From NCBI RefSeq assembly GCF_003590875.1, contig NZ_QYUN01000002.1, forward strand, positions 1,054,001 to 1,118,000: DNA of 64,000 nt, in the 5' to 3' direction. This DNA is from Noviherbaspirillum cavernae (lineage in GTDB: Bacteria; Pseudomonadota; Gammaproteobacteria; Burkholderiales; Burkholderiaceae_D). The notes under the pieces were generated by a model. It was not told the origin of the DNA. It saw nothing but the letters and a program-made list of their open reading frames with translations, and searched no databases. Numbering within the stretch: the first letter of the stretch is position 1; every line of letters starts with the position of its first letter. A program made the position numbers and the translations under genes. Positions 53,642-63,502 of the stretch are shown here, piece after piece.

Positions 53642-53675
53642 AAAAAAACGGGAGAGGATCGATCCTCTCCCGTTT
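53642..53675 (-). terminator. perfect-palindrome terminator of sbp
   Basis: A 15-bp perfect stem (30-base palindrome, 53646-53675) with a leftward run of seven T; lies 22 bp after the sbp stop and can also stop the permease transcript. Confidence 0.85.
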
Positions 53676-53697
53676 CATTTCCATCGCAACGATCCGC

Positions 53698-54705
53698 TTA
53701 CTTCTTCTGGAAGATCTTGTCGAACTCGCCGCCATCGTCGAAATGCTTCTTCTGCGCCGCTTTCCAGCCGCCGAACACTTCATCGACGGTGAACAGGGCG
53801 ATCGGCTTGAACGTCGCTTCGTACTTCTTGAATGCCGCAGCCGAGCGCGGACGGAAGTAATGCTTCGCGATGATGTCCTGCGCCGGTTCGGTGTACAGGA
53901 ATTGCAGGTAGGCGGTTGCCTGCTTGCGGATGCCTTTCTTGTCGACGACCTTGTCAACCACCGACACCGGCGATTCGGCGAGGATCGAGGTGCTCGGATA
54001 CACGACTTCGAAGTTGTCGCCGAACTCCTGGCGTACCAGTTGCACTTCGTTTTCGAAGGTCACCAGCACGTCGCCGATTTCACGCTGCGTGAAGGTGGTG
54101 GTTGCGGCACGGCCGCCGCCATCGAGCACCGGCACGTTCTTGAAGATGCTGGTCACCAGCTCGCGCGCCTGCGCTTCGGTGCCGCCTTTCTTGATCACGG
54201 AACCCCATGCTGCAAGGTAGCTGTAGCGGCCGTTGCCGGTGACCTTCGGATTCGGGATCACGACTTTCACGCCGGGCTTGGCGAGATCATCCCAGTTGCG
54301 GATCTGCTTGGGATTGCCCTTGCGCACCAGGTAGACCATGGTCGAATAGAAGGGCGCGGCATTGTTCGGCAGGCGCTTGGCCCAGTCCTGCGGCACCAGG
54401 CCCTTGTCGGCGAGGAAGTCGATGTCGTTGGCCTGGTTCATCGTCACGACAGAGGCTTCGAGGCCGTCGGCAACTGCGCGGGCCTGCTTGCTGGAGCCGC
54501 CATGCGACTGATTGATGGTGAGCGTTTCGCCGGTGTTCTTTTTCCAGTCGGCGATGAAGACGGGGTTGATGTCCTTGAACAGTTCGCGGGCCACGTCGTA
54601 GGAAACGTTCAGCAGCGTGGTTTGCGCGTGGACTGGCGTCGTGAAGCTCAAAGCCAATGCAGCAGTACCAATCAGGCTGCCGATGCGCAGGGTGATTCGT
54701 CGCAT
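53698..54705 (-). CDS. sbp: sulfate ABC transporter substrate-binding protein
   Basis: A 335-residue periplasmic sulfate/thiosulfate binder. Signal peptide to about residue 27 (FTTPVHAQ), then the family start TLLNVSYDVARELFKDINP, the ligand loop INQSHGGSSKQARAVADGLE, and AAWGSVIKKGG and GRAATTTFTQREIGDVLVTF. Monocistronic; the permease and ATPase genes are not in the window. Confidence 0.94.
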   Translation of the reverse strand: MRRITLRIGSLIGTAALALSFTTPVHAQTTLLNVSYDVARELFKDINPVFIADWKKNTGETLTINQSHGGSSKQARAVADGLEASVVTMNQANDIDFLADKGLVPQDWAKRLPNNAAPFYSTMVYLVRKGNPKQIRNWDDLAKPGVKVVIPNPKVTGNGRYSYLAAWGSVIKKGGTEAQARELVTSIFKNVPVLDGGGRAATTTFTQREIGDVLVTFENEVQLVRQEFGDNFEVVYPSTSILAESPVSVVDKVVDKKGIRKQATAYLQFLYTEPAQDIIAKHYFRPRSAAAFKKYEATFKPIALFTVDEVFGGWKAAQKKHFDDGGEFDKIFQKK

Positions 54706-54884
54706 CGCGGTCGATTGATGTGAGGTTAACGGAATGACATTGAAAACTGGAGACATTATTACCCCGCATATGGAAATGAATAATGCGTCATTGTCCATAA
54801 AAGTTCTTGCCATGCGTACTAATCTTTTTTCATTTGCTTATATCGCTCTCTTTCGGCGACCGTACCCTTGTTATGGTCAGGCAT

Positions 54885-54913
54885 GGAACCAAAGGAAATG
54901 CCGGCACCACTCA
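54885..54913 (+). promoter_or_regulatory. perfect hrp box (HrpL-type ECF sigma promoter)
   Basis: GGAACC (54885-54890), a 16-bp spacer, then CCACTCA (54907-54913), an exact match to the HrpL promoter consensus GGAACC-N15/16-CCACNNA. It lies 58 bp upstream of the effector ATG at 54972 and on the same strand. HrpL-controlled genes are nearly always type III secretion components or effectors. Confidence 0.85.
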
Positions 54914-54971
54914 GTACAGCCAAGGATGCCGCACATCAGTGCGCGTTTCATGTTGCCACGAGGAGATGTAC

Positions 54972-56957
54972 ATGTTTGGTTGTTGTTTTCCCGGGAGTCG
55001 ATCCAACAGGCACAGTACGTCTTCGACGGAGGAGACGCAGCCCTTGCTGCGACCAGGAACCGCTTTCGGTGCGGGAGATAGAGGCTCGTCGCCCGATACG
55101 CTGGAGCATGCCATCCAGCGGAATGATGTTGTGCTGGTCAAAGCGCTGCTGGCGAATGGTGCCGATGTGTCCGGCGTGTGGGATCGTGTCAAGCACTTGC
55201 TTGCACGTCCTGAGTTCAAGGCGATACAGGATGCGCTGACTTACGACCGGCGATTGAAAATCCTGTATCCGGAAGGAGCTTCGCAGCAGCACAGCGCGCT
55301 CGACAATGCATTGCACGGAGGCCGCCTCGAACAGGCAAAGGCAATCATGGAGCGCGAGATCAGCACGGCGGGCGGCATAGACAGGCTTTGGGCGCGTGCC
55401 GCCGCAAGCGGCCAGAGGGATATCCTGCGTGCGTTGCTGTTGCTCGGATATGCAGAGAGGAGTTGCACATACAGGCGCTTTGAAAAGACATCGATTGACG
55501 ACGCCGGGATTCGGACGGTAATGAAGGAAATTCCTTATATTTCCCCTCGTTTTGGCGGAAGGATAAATCTCAACGGGAAGGCGAGATTCCGCGGCACGGA
55601 CGAGGAGATCGATTGCTCGCCGATTGCGATGCAATACATGAAGGACGCGAAGCCGGTTGGAGATAAAGGACGCGTCAAGCCCGATTACACCCACCTTGCG
55701 AGCAAGGATGCGATCGAAGCCGGGATCACTCCCGACATACGGATCGAGCATGAACGCCTGAAGGCACACGCGACCGACACTCATTTAATTCCAAATGGGC
55801 AGTTCGGCGCATTTCTCGTCGGGCAGTTTCAGAAAATGGAACTGCTTGGCGAGGAGGGCAGGCAGATGTTGATGGAGTCGCCCAATCACTCGATGAGTCT
55901 TGAATTGGCGATCAAGAAGAAAGATGGAGTCACTTCGTACGTGGTGCGCTTCTTCGACCCCAATGATTCAGTGCGACATGTACGCGCCGCGTCGAGCAGC
56001 GCAAGAACATTCGAGTTCCATGACGTCGGCGCCTATGTGGCGGAATCTCGCTTGATGAAAGGCTACTACCCTCACGAAGAAAAGCTGTCGATGCTGTATG
56101 TACGTCCCAGGGATGGTATACCCGCGAATGCCCCGCATATCGCCAACCGTACGTTGACGAGCTGCGTGCCCGACGCCGCCATTGGTCCTTGGGCGATGCA
56201 TTGCTTGCTGGAGAATGGCTTCGCCGGGAACATCTTGCAATTGGAAGAAACCTTCGTCCGGATGTCGGAGGAAGAGCAGGTCGCCCTTCTGTCATCCATG
56301 GACGAGGATGGTACGCCCGGTCTGTTCTCGGCATCGAAAGGTGGACACGCCGATGCGATTCGCGCCTTCGGACGGCTGCTGTCGCACGTTCCCGAATCGC
56401 GGCGTGCAAGCCTGGTGGCGGCGATTCAGGAAAACGGAATTTCTGGACTTGCCGTCGCGCTGTTCATGGGACATGCCAATGTCATCCACGCCTATGGGGA
56501 ATTGCTATCGCTGATCCCGGACGACAAAAAGGTGGAGCTGGTGATGGCAACTGTAGGCGGAATGCCGGCACTTCACGCAGCGATGGCGGAAGGACATGGC
56601 GATGCGATAGCGGAGTATGGTCCGCTGCTTTCAGAGGTACGGCGAATAGCCCCGGGAAAACTGATGGATATCCTTGAGGCAAAGGAGTCTGACGGGATTT
56701 CCGCCTTTGGTGCTGTCATGGAGAAGGAAAATCCGAACGTTGAAGTGGCCTGCCGCTATCTTCAGTTGGTCAAGGATTGTTGCGGCGCTCTGGAGCCGGA
56801 TGAACGAACGAGATTGCGGACGCTTGTCGAATCGAGCTGTTTCGTCGAGACGGACGGTGTGCGGCGTCCGTCCGAACGTTTTGCGAGAATGCGGGAAGAA
56901 TCACCTGCGTTCGCACGGTTGTTCGATGAAGTGCTCAATAAATTAAGTGTTCAATAA
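54972..56957 (+). CDS. putative type III effector, ShET2/EspL/OspD-family cysteine protease with ankyrin-like repeats
   Basis: A 661-residue protein. Residues 1-40 (FGCCFPGSRSNRHSTSSTEE) are Ser/Thr-rich with no signal peptide, like a type III export signal. Ankyrin-like helices occupy about 43-162. The core (about 185-390) has Cys215 in GTDEEIDCSPIAMQYM, His306 in PNHSMSLELA and Asp329 in VVRFFDPND; His and Asp are 23 apart, as in EspL (His131/Asp153), and INLNGKARFRG recalls ShET2. Residues about 447-601 are four GHADAI-type repeats. ATG 54972 follows GAGGAG and the hrp box. Family assignment is from memory of motifs. Confidence 0.72.
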   Translation: MFGCCFPGSRSNRHSTSSTEETQPLLRPGTAFGAGDRGSSPDTLEHAIQRNDVVLVKALLANGADVSGVWDRVKHLLARPEFKAIQDALTYDRRLKILYPEGASQQHSALDNALHGGRLEQAKAIMEREISTAGGIDRLWARAAASGQRDILRALLLLGYAERSCTYRRFEKTSIDDAGIRTVMKEIPYISPRFGGRINLNGKARFRGTDEEIDCSPIAMQYMKDAKPVGDKGRVKPDYTHLASKDAIEAGITPDIRIEHERLKAHATDTHLIPNGQFGAFLVGQFQKMELLGEEGRQMLMESPNHSMSLELAIKKKDGVTSYVVRFFDPNDSVRHVRAASSSARTFEFHDVGAYVAESRLMKGYYPHEEKLSMLYVRPRDGIPANAPHIANRTLTSCVPDAAIGPWAMHCLLENGFAGNILQLEETFVRMSEEEQVALLSSMDEDGTPGLFSASKGGHADAIRAFGRLLSHVPESRRASLVAAIQENGISGLAVALFMGHANVIHAYGELLSLIPDDKKVELVMATVGGMPALHAAMAEGHGDAIAEYGPLLSEVRRIAPGKLMDILEAKESDGISAFGAVMEKENPNVEVACRYLQLVKDCCGALEPDERTRLRTLVESSCFVETDGVRRPSERFARMREESPAFARLFDEVLNKLSVQ

Positions 56958-57216
56958 ATTGCATGGATGAGGCGGCTGTCCGTTATCTCTTTCACCCAGC
57001 CGCGGAATGGGATGGACGACGCGATTGATGACGTCTGTCACCGTCAACACGCCGTCGTTGCATGTCGGACATGGAACCGCGTGAGGCAAGCGTGACGCTC
57101 CTGGAATCGGAACCCCGGATTGACATTGAAGGTCTTGTGAAAAAACGCCCCGGACACGTTGTGTTGCCTTGCCACCTGTACCGTCTGAGGCAACACGCCT
57201 TGCCGGGACTTTCGAG

Positions 57217-57624
57217 TTACTGACTTGCCGTAATGACGGCAAGTCGCGTGCCCCCCGCGCGCTCGATCACTGCCATTACCTTCGCGACCGACTTGTAAGG
57301 CACATCCTGGTCCGCCTGCAGATGCAACGTGAGTTCCGGGTTATCGGTGCGTAGCGCCTTTAACTCTGTTCCCAGCGCCTCCGCACCGATCTCCTTGCGG
57401 TCCAGATAGACCTTCGAGGCAGCATCAACCGTCACGCTCACCGGCCTCCTGTTTTCCGGCGCTTGCGTGGTCGCGGTCTTGGGCAGATTGACCTTGACGG
57501 CATTGGTCATCAGCGGCGCGGTGACGATGAAGGCGACGAGGAGCACGAGCATCACGTCGACCAGCGGGGTGATGTTGATCTCGCTGATGACGTCGTTGTC
57601 GTCGTTTTGGGTGGAGAAAGCCAT
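57217..57624 (-). CDS. exbD: biopolymer transport protein ExbD
   Basis: A 135-residue TonB-energising protein: one N-terminal membrane helix with the proton-path Asp (ITPLVDVMLVLLVAFIV) and a periplasmic domain (SVTVDAASKVYLDRKEI). It overlaps exbB by one base. Confidence 0.93.
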   Translation of the reverse strand: MAFSTQNDDNDVISEINITPLVDVMLVLLVAFIVTAPLMTNAVKVNLPKTATTQAPENRRPVSVTVDAASKVYLDRKEIGAEALGTELKALRTDNPELTLHLQADQDVPYKSVAKVMAVIERAGGTRLAVITASQ

Positions 57625-58337
57625 TATGCGAATACCTCTTTGGATATGCTGACGACGGCGTCGTTCCTGACTGCGGCCGGGCGTTCGATGCGGAATGTGG
57701 CGCGCTGGGCGAGATTGATGAAGTCGGCGGCGAAGTCGTCGAGATCCGCCCACACCAGTTTCAGGCGGCGCGAAAAGAAGTTGTAGGCGAGCACGGCGGG
57801 CACCGCGGCGGCGATGCCGGTCGCGACCAATGCTTCACCGATGGGACCGGCGACCACATAGAGACTGGCGGAGCCGGTGCGGCTGATGTCGGTGAGCGCA
57901 TGCATGATGCCCCACACCGTGCCGAAGAGGCCGACGAAGGGCGCGGTGCTGCCGATGCTTGCCAGTACCGCGAGGCCGCTTTCCAGCGAGCGGCGCTCCT
58001 TGTGAATCTGCTGGCGCAGATGGCGCTCCAGCAATTCCTGGCGGTCGCCGGAATGTTCCAGATCATGCGTCGATACGGCGGCGCGCAATGCGCCGAAGCC
58101 TGCGTTGGCCAGCCGCGCGGCCGGGCCGGTCGCGCTTTCGCCATTGCCGAGATCGGCGGCGGCCTGGAAATCCTTCGCGCTCCAGAACAGCCGCAGATAG
58201 CGCCGGTTCTGGCCGCCCAGGCGCAGGTGCTGGATGCCCTTGACGAGGATCAGCGTCCAGGTGGCGACGGAAAATGCGACCAGCGACCAGAGGGTGCCGT
58301 CGACGATTGCAGTGGTGTTCACGATAGACATGTTCAC
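57624..58337 (-). CDS. exbB: biopolymer transport protein ExbB (MotA/TolQ/ExbB)
   Basis: A 237-residue protein with three membrane helices; conserved [20 protein letters not shown] and [15 protein letters not shown] plus [16 protein letters not shown]. With ExbD it converts the proton gradient into work for TonB. Its start overlaps the last bases of the tonB remnant. Confidence 0.94.
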   Translation of the reverse strand: MNMSIVNTTAIVDGTLWSLVAFSVATWTLILVKGIQHLRLGGQNRRYLRLFWSAKDFQAAADLGNGESATGPAARLANAGFGALRAAVSTHDLEHSGDRQELLERHLRQQIHKERRSLESGLAVLASIGSTAPFVGLFGTVWGIMHALTDISRTGSASLYVVAGPIGEALVATGIAAAVPAVLAYNFFSRRLKLVWADLDDFAADFINLAQRATFRIERPAAVRNDAVVSISKEVFA

Positions 58338-58682
58338 GACCTTTCAAGTTTGAATTCGACCGGGACGGTGGCCCAGCCTTCGATGGGGGGTTGTCCGCGT
58401 TTGGCGGGCGCGAAAAGCCAGCCATGGACGGCGGCGATGGCCGCTTCGTCCAGCATCTTGCGGCCGCTGCTGGTCTGCAGTTCCACCTGCGCGTGCTTGC
58501 CGCTGGCCAGCACGCGCAGGATCACCTTGCCCTCGATGCCCATCTGTTCGCGTTTTCTCCACGAATGCCAGCACCTCGTCGTTGAGTTGTTTTTCTGCCG
58601 CCGGCTTGTCCGTCGGATGCTTTGCTGCTTCCACTGTTCCAGTCATGTCCATGACCTTTATCAAGAAGAAAATGCGAGCCAT
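58334..58682 (-). pseudogene. truncated, frameshifted tonB
   Basis: The C-terminal TonB domain ([50 protein letters not shown]) is in one frame from about 58543. The preceding residues (KQLNDEVLAFVEKTR) are in another frame, breaking near 58545-58548. The N-terminal membrane helix and Pro-rich spacer are not found, so only about 110 codons of a ~220+ residue protein remain. A distant functional TonB would be needed for exbBD. Confidence 0.75.
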
Positions 58683-59055
58683 ATATCCTGCGCTGTGCGC
58701 GGCGGCCCATGCAAGTTTCTTTCCGCAAAGGGTGTGCCATGTGTGGAAGGCGGGTATCGATGCGCTGGAAGCCCTTATACGGAGCGGAATTTCGGCGGAT
58801 GCGCGGTGGTTGGACTACGGCCGCTTGTTGTAACGCGCACGCAGCAACTGTTGAAATTACAGCAGATGAAACGGTGCATTCTGCAGCGTCGTCAACACAG
58901 GCTCGTCGCTCCTGTCAGACGGTGTCCTGCATGAAATCTGTGGAGATACCGGTCACCGACGTCAAGGAAAGGATGTCTTCGGCCACGCAAATTCAGGCAG
59001 CGAAAACAAGGAAGAATGCCGCATGGAAAGGCAGCTAACATCAAGGAAAATTTTG
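58683..59055. other. non-coding stretch between tonB remnant and the monooxygenase promoter
   Basis: About 370 bp without a recognisable gene, hairpin or RNA. It may be decayed 5' sequence of tonB. Confidence 0.45.
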
Positions 59056-59097
59056 GTTGCGCGCGCAACGATGAGGGCATATAGTTGTGCGCACAAC
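59056..59097. promoter_or_regulatory. two perfect 14-bp palindromic operators
   Basis: GTTGCGCGCGCAAC (59056-59069) and GTTGTGCGCACAAC (59084-59097) are perfect dyads spaced 28 bp start to start, 20 bp before the monooxygenase ATG. The shape suits a MarR-type dimer, and a MarR gene lies at the end of the same cluster (63503). Confidence 0.7.
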
Positions 59098-59116
59098 GAT
59101 TATTTTGAGATGCGTG

Positions 59117-60757
59117 ATGATGCCTCTTTCATCTTCTTCCAAACCCGCCGGATTGCCGGTGCTGATCGCCGGTGGCGGGCCGGTCGGGCTCACGCTGGCT
59201 GCACTGCTGGCCGAACATGGCGTGGCCTCGCTGGTGATCGAGGCCGATGACGGGTATTGCAGCGGCAGCCGCGCGATCTGCATCTCGCGCCGTTCCCAGG
59301 AAATCCTCGGTCTGATCGGCGCCGATCGGCAGCTGGTCGAGAAAGGCTTGTCCTGGGCAGGAGGGCGCAGCTACTTCCGCCATGACGAGGTTCTGCATTT
59401 CCGCATGCCCAGCGAACACACCGAGCGTTTCGCGCCGATGGTCAATATTCAGCAGTACTACATCGAGCAGTACGCACACGAGGCGATGCAGCGCCGTGCC
59501 GGTCTTTGCGATGTGCGCTGGTCCACCAGAGTGGTGGAAGTGCGGCAGGGATCGGACGGCGTCGAGGCCGAGGTGGAAGCGGCCGACGGCACGCGCGAAA
59601 CCTTGCGCGCGGCGTGGCTGGTGGCCTGCGATGGCGGACGCAGCACGGTGCGCGACAAGCTGGGCCTGCAATTGCGCGGGATGCAGTACGAAGGCCGCTA
59701 CGTGATCGTTGATATCGAGCAGGACACGAAACGCGAAGTGGAGCGTCTTGCCTGGTTTGATCCGCCTTCCAACCCCGGTTCCACCATCCTGATGCACCGC
59801 CAGCCGGACAACGTATGGCGCATCGATTATCAAATCCGCGATGACGAAGATCCGGCGGAAGCGGTCAAGCCGGAGAACGTGCTGCCGCGCGTGCAAAGCC
59901 ATCTCGACATGATCGGCGAGACCGCGCCGTGGAAGCCGTTGTGGATATCCATCTATAACGCGAAGTGCCTGACGCTGGACAGCTACCGCCACGGACGCGT
60001 GCTGTTTGCTGGCGACGCCGCGCATCTGGTCCCGATCTTCGGCGTGCGCGGCCTCAACTCCGGCCTCGATGACGCGGCCAATCTTGCGTGGAAACTGGCA
60101 CTCGTATCGCAAGGCCATGCCGACGATGCCTTGCTCGATTCCTATTCGGCGGAACGCGTGCATGCGACGCGCGAGAACCTCGCCTATGGTGCGAAGAGCA
60201 CCGAGTTCATGGCGCCGCCCAACTTCGGTTTCACGCTGATGCGCGAGGCGGCGCTGCGCCTGGCCGGCGAGGATGAGCGAGTGCGTCAACTGGTGAACCC
60301 GCGCCAGTCCACGCCGATCCGCTATGTTGCTTCACCGCTGAACGTGGCCGCGCAGGACGATGCGTTCAATGGCGGCGCGTGTGCCGGCGCAGGTCCTGGC
60401 GATATTGCGCCGGAAGCGGCAGTGCAAACAGTTGACGGCGCAGGATATCTCACCGAGCGTTTCGGCCGCGGCTTTGTCGCGCTGTATTTCAGTGATCAGC
60501 GCGAACTGCCGCCGCTCGCGCAAATGGCGACTAGCGTCGACATCATTCGCATCTTGCGTAGCGGCAATGCCGATGAGCAAACCCTGATCGACTACCTCGG
60601 TCAAGCCTGGGACCGTTATGATGCGCAGGAAGGAACGCTGTACCTGATTCGTCCCGACGGCTATGTGCTGGGTCGTTGGCGCTCGCCTGACTGGGCGGAA
60701 GTCGCCGCCGCTCTTGCACCGTATCAATTGCAACGCGCGCTTGCCGCCACTCTGTAA
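59117..60757 (+). CDS. FAD-dependent aromatic monooxygenase (PHBH/MhpA-like)
   Basis: A 546-residue flavoprotein hydroxylase. N-terminal Rossmann motif PVLIAGGGPVGLTLAALLAE, the DG motif AWLVACDGGRSTVRDKLG and the GD motif RVLFAGDAAHLVPIFGVRG, followed by a C-terminal thioredoxin-like domain, as in 3-(3-hydroxyphenyl)propionate hydroxylases. It should hydroxylate a phenolic acid; substrate unknown. It is followed by the DUF2783 gene and is controlled presumably through the palindromes upstream. Start 59117 or 59120. Confidence 0.85.
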   Translation: MMPLSSSSKPAGLPVLIAGGGPVGLTLAALLAEHGVASLVIEADDGYCSGSRAICISRRSQEILGLIGADRQLVEKGLSWAGGRSYFRHDEVLHFRMPSEHTERFAPMVNIQQYYIEQYAHEAMQRRAGLCDVRWSTRVVEVRQGSDGVEAEVEAADGTRETLRAAWLVACDGGRSTVRDKLGLQLRGMQYEGRYVIVDIEQDTKREVERLAWFDPPSNPGSTILMHRQPDNVWRIDYQIRDDEDPAEAVKPENVLPRVQSHLDMIGETAPWKPLWISIYNAKCLTLDSYRHGRVLFAGDAAHLVPIFGVRGLNSGLDDAANLAWKLALVSQGHADDALLDSYSAERVHATRENLAYGAKSTEFMAPPNFGFTLMREAALRLAGEDERVRQLVNPRQSTPIRYVASPLNVAAQDDAFNGGACAGAGPGDIAPEAAVQTVDGAGYLTERFGRGFVALYFSDQRELPPLAQMATSVDIIRILRSGNADEQTLIDYLGQAWDRYDAQEGTLYLIRPDGYVLGRWRSPDWAEVAAALAPYQLQRALAATL

Positions 60758-60779
60758 GTTTCGCCCCTGGAGATTCCTC

Positions 60780-60959
60780 ATGACCGACCACGATCTCGAT
60801 CGCGCCTATACCGCACTCAGCAACGCGCTGGCGCAAGTGGGCGAAGACAAGGCCGCATTGTTTCTCGCGACCTTCAGTCTGGCGCTGCTTGCCCGCCAGA
60901 GCGACGCCGAGGCCGTACTGCCCCTCATTGCGCAGGCCGAACGGCTGGCCCTTGTTTAG
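60780..60959 (+). CDS. DUF2783-like small protein
   Basis: A 59-residue helical protein (DLDRAYTALSNALAQVGEDK, AEAVLPLIAQAERLALV). Small DUF2783 proteins commonly accompany flavin monooxygenases in aromatic-acid clusters, and it lies 22 bp after the monooxygenase. Its stop TAG overlaps the end of the miniature element: the element inserted at TTA in the original ..GTT TAA, changing TAA to TAG without lengthening the protein. Confidence 0.65.
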   Translation: MTDHDLDRAYTALSNALAQVGEDKAALFLATFSLALLARQSDAEAVLPLIAQAERLALV

Positions 60960-60982
60960 AGCGTCTAACAAAATGATTCTGA

Positions 60983-62277
<1,295 letters not shown>

Positions 62278-62530
62278 CCACTACAAAGGCTGCTACGCAG
62301 GCGCAAAGCATGCTTTGCGAATTCCCTGCTTCGCCCTTGCCGTACAGTTTGTACTGTCCGCGGCGGCGCCCTTGCAGGGCGCGCACAGGCTTGCATGCCA
62401 GTGCCGTTTGGCAGGCGGGCAGCAGGCTGCCCGAATTCCCTGCTCAACCCTACTCAGAACCGCTTCGCTTCATTTTGTTAGACGCTCTTAACCATTTACC
62501 CCCCTCAACTACATAAAACAGGAGACAACA

Positions 62531-63499
62531 ATGAATCTTTCCAGAATGAGCCGCCGCGCTTTCACCGTCCTCGGCCTCGCGCTGCCGCTTGCCGCTTTCG
62601 CCTTCCCCAACCAGACTATCGAGTGGGTTGTGCCTTATGCGGCCGGCGGCGGATCCGATGTCGTGGCGCGCGTGATTGCGGCGGAAATGAGCAAGACGCT
62701 CGGCCAGCAGATCATCATCAACAACAAGCCGGGTGCGGCCACCAATATCGGTGCGGATTACGCGGCGAAGGCGAAGGCGGATGGTCACGTGGTATTGACC
62801 GCCGACACGGCCACGCTCGCGGCCAATCCTTTTCTTTACAGCAAGCTGGGATACAACGCGGAAAAGGACTTCGCGCCCGTCGGCTTGATGGCGCGCTTTC
62901 CGATGATTCTGGTAGTCAATCCCCAGGTACCGGCGAAAGACCTCAAGGAATTCATCGCCTGGGCCAAGGCGCAGCCCAATCCGGTCAACTACGGCACGCC
63001 TGGCGCAGGCAGCCCGCACCATCTCGCGACCGAGCTGTTCAGCCAGGTCAGCGGCCTGAAATTGAGCCATGTGCCTTACCGCGGCGCAGCGCCGGCGGTG
63101 CAGGACGTGATCGGCGGACAGGTGCCTTTCATGTTCGTCGACAGCGCCACCGGCGCTCCGCACATCACTGCGGGCAAGCTGCGTGCGATCGGCATCGCCA
63201 GTGCGGCGCGCGTCAAGAACTTCGACGCCATCCCGACGCTCTCCGAGCAAGGCATCAAGGGCTTTGAAGCCTATGCATGGCAGGGCATGGTTGTGCCGGT
63301 GAAGACGCCGCAGGACATCGTGAACACACTGAACAAGGCATTGGTCAAGGCAATCGAGTCGGACACGGTGAAGGCGCGTTTCCAGACGCTCGGCCTGGAA
63401 GCCATCCCCAGCACGCCGCAGCAGATGGCCGACTATGCGAAGGCCGAGCGCGAGAAGTGGGGCAAGGTCATTCGCGCCAGCGGCATCACGCTCGACTGA
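62531..63499 (+). CDS. Bug-type (tripartite tricarboxylate transporter family) substrate-binding protein
   Basis: A 322-residue periplasmic protein. Signal with Tat-like SRRAFTVLGLALPLAAFAF, then the Bug signature IEWVVPYAAGGGSDVVARVI, NKPGAATNIGADYAAKA and YGTPGAGSPHHLATELF. Bug proteins are abundant in Burkholderiales and bind carboxylates and other small acids; no TctA/TctB membrane genes adjoin. GGAG supports ATG 62531. Part of the aromatic cluster before the insertions. Confidence 0.92.
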   Translation: MNLSRMSRRAFTVLGLALPLAAFAFPNQTIEWVVPYAAGGGSDVVARVIAAEMSKTLGQQIIINNKPGAATNIGADYAAKAKADGHVVLTADTATLAANPFLYSKLGYNAEKDFAPVGLMARFPMILVVNPQVPAKDLKEFIAWAKAQPNPVNYGTPGAGSPHHLATELFSQVSGLKLSHVPYRGAAPAVQDVIGGQVPFMFVDSATGAPHITAGKLRAIGIASAARVKNFDAIPTLSEQGIKGFEAYAWQGMVVPVKTPQDIVNTLNKALVKAIESDTVKARFQTLGLEAIPSTPQQMADYAKAEREKWGKVIRASGITLD

Positions 63500-63502
63500 A
63501 CG

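Noticed and set aside
58709..59038. 109-codon frame upstream of the monooxygenase
   Set aside because: No domain, Cys/Arg-rich composition, and located in what appears to be decayed sequence.
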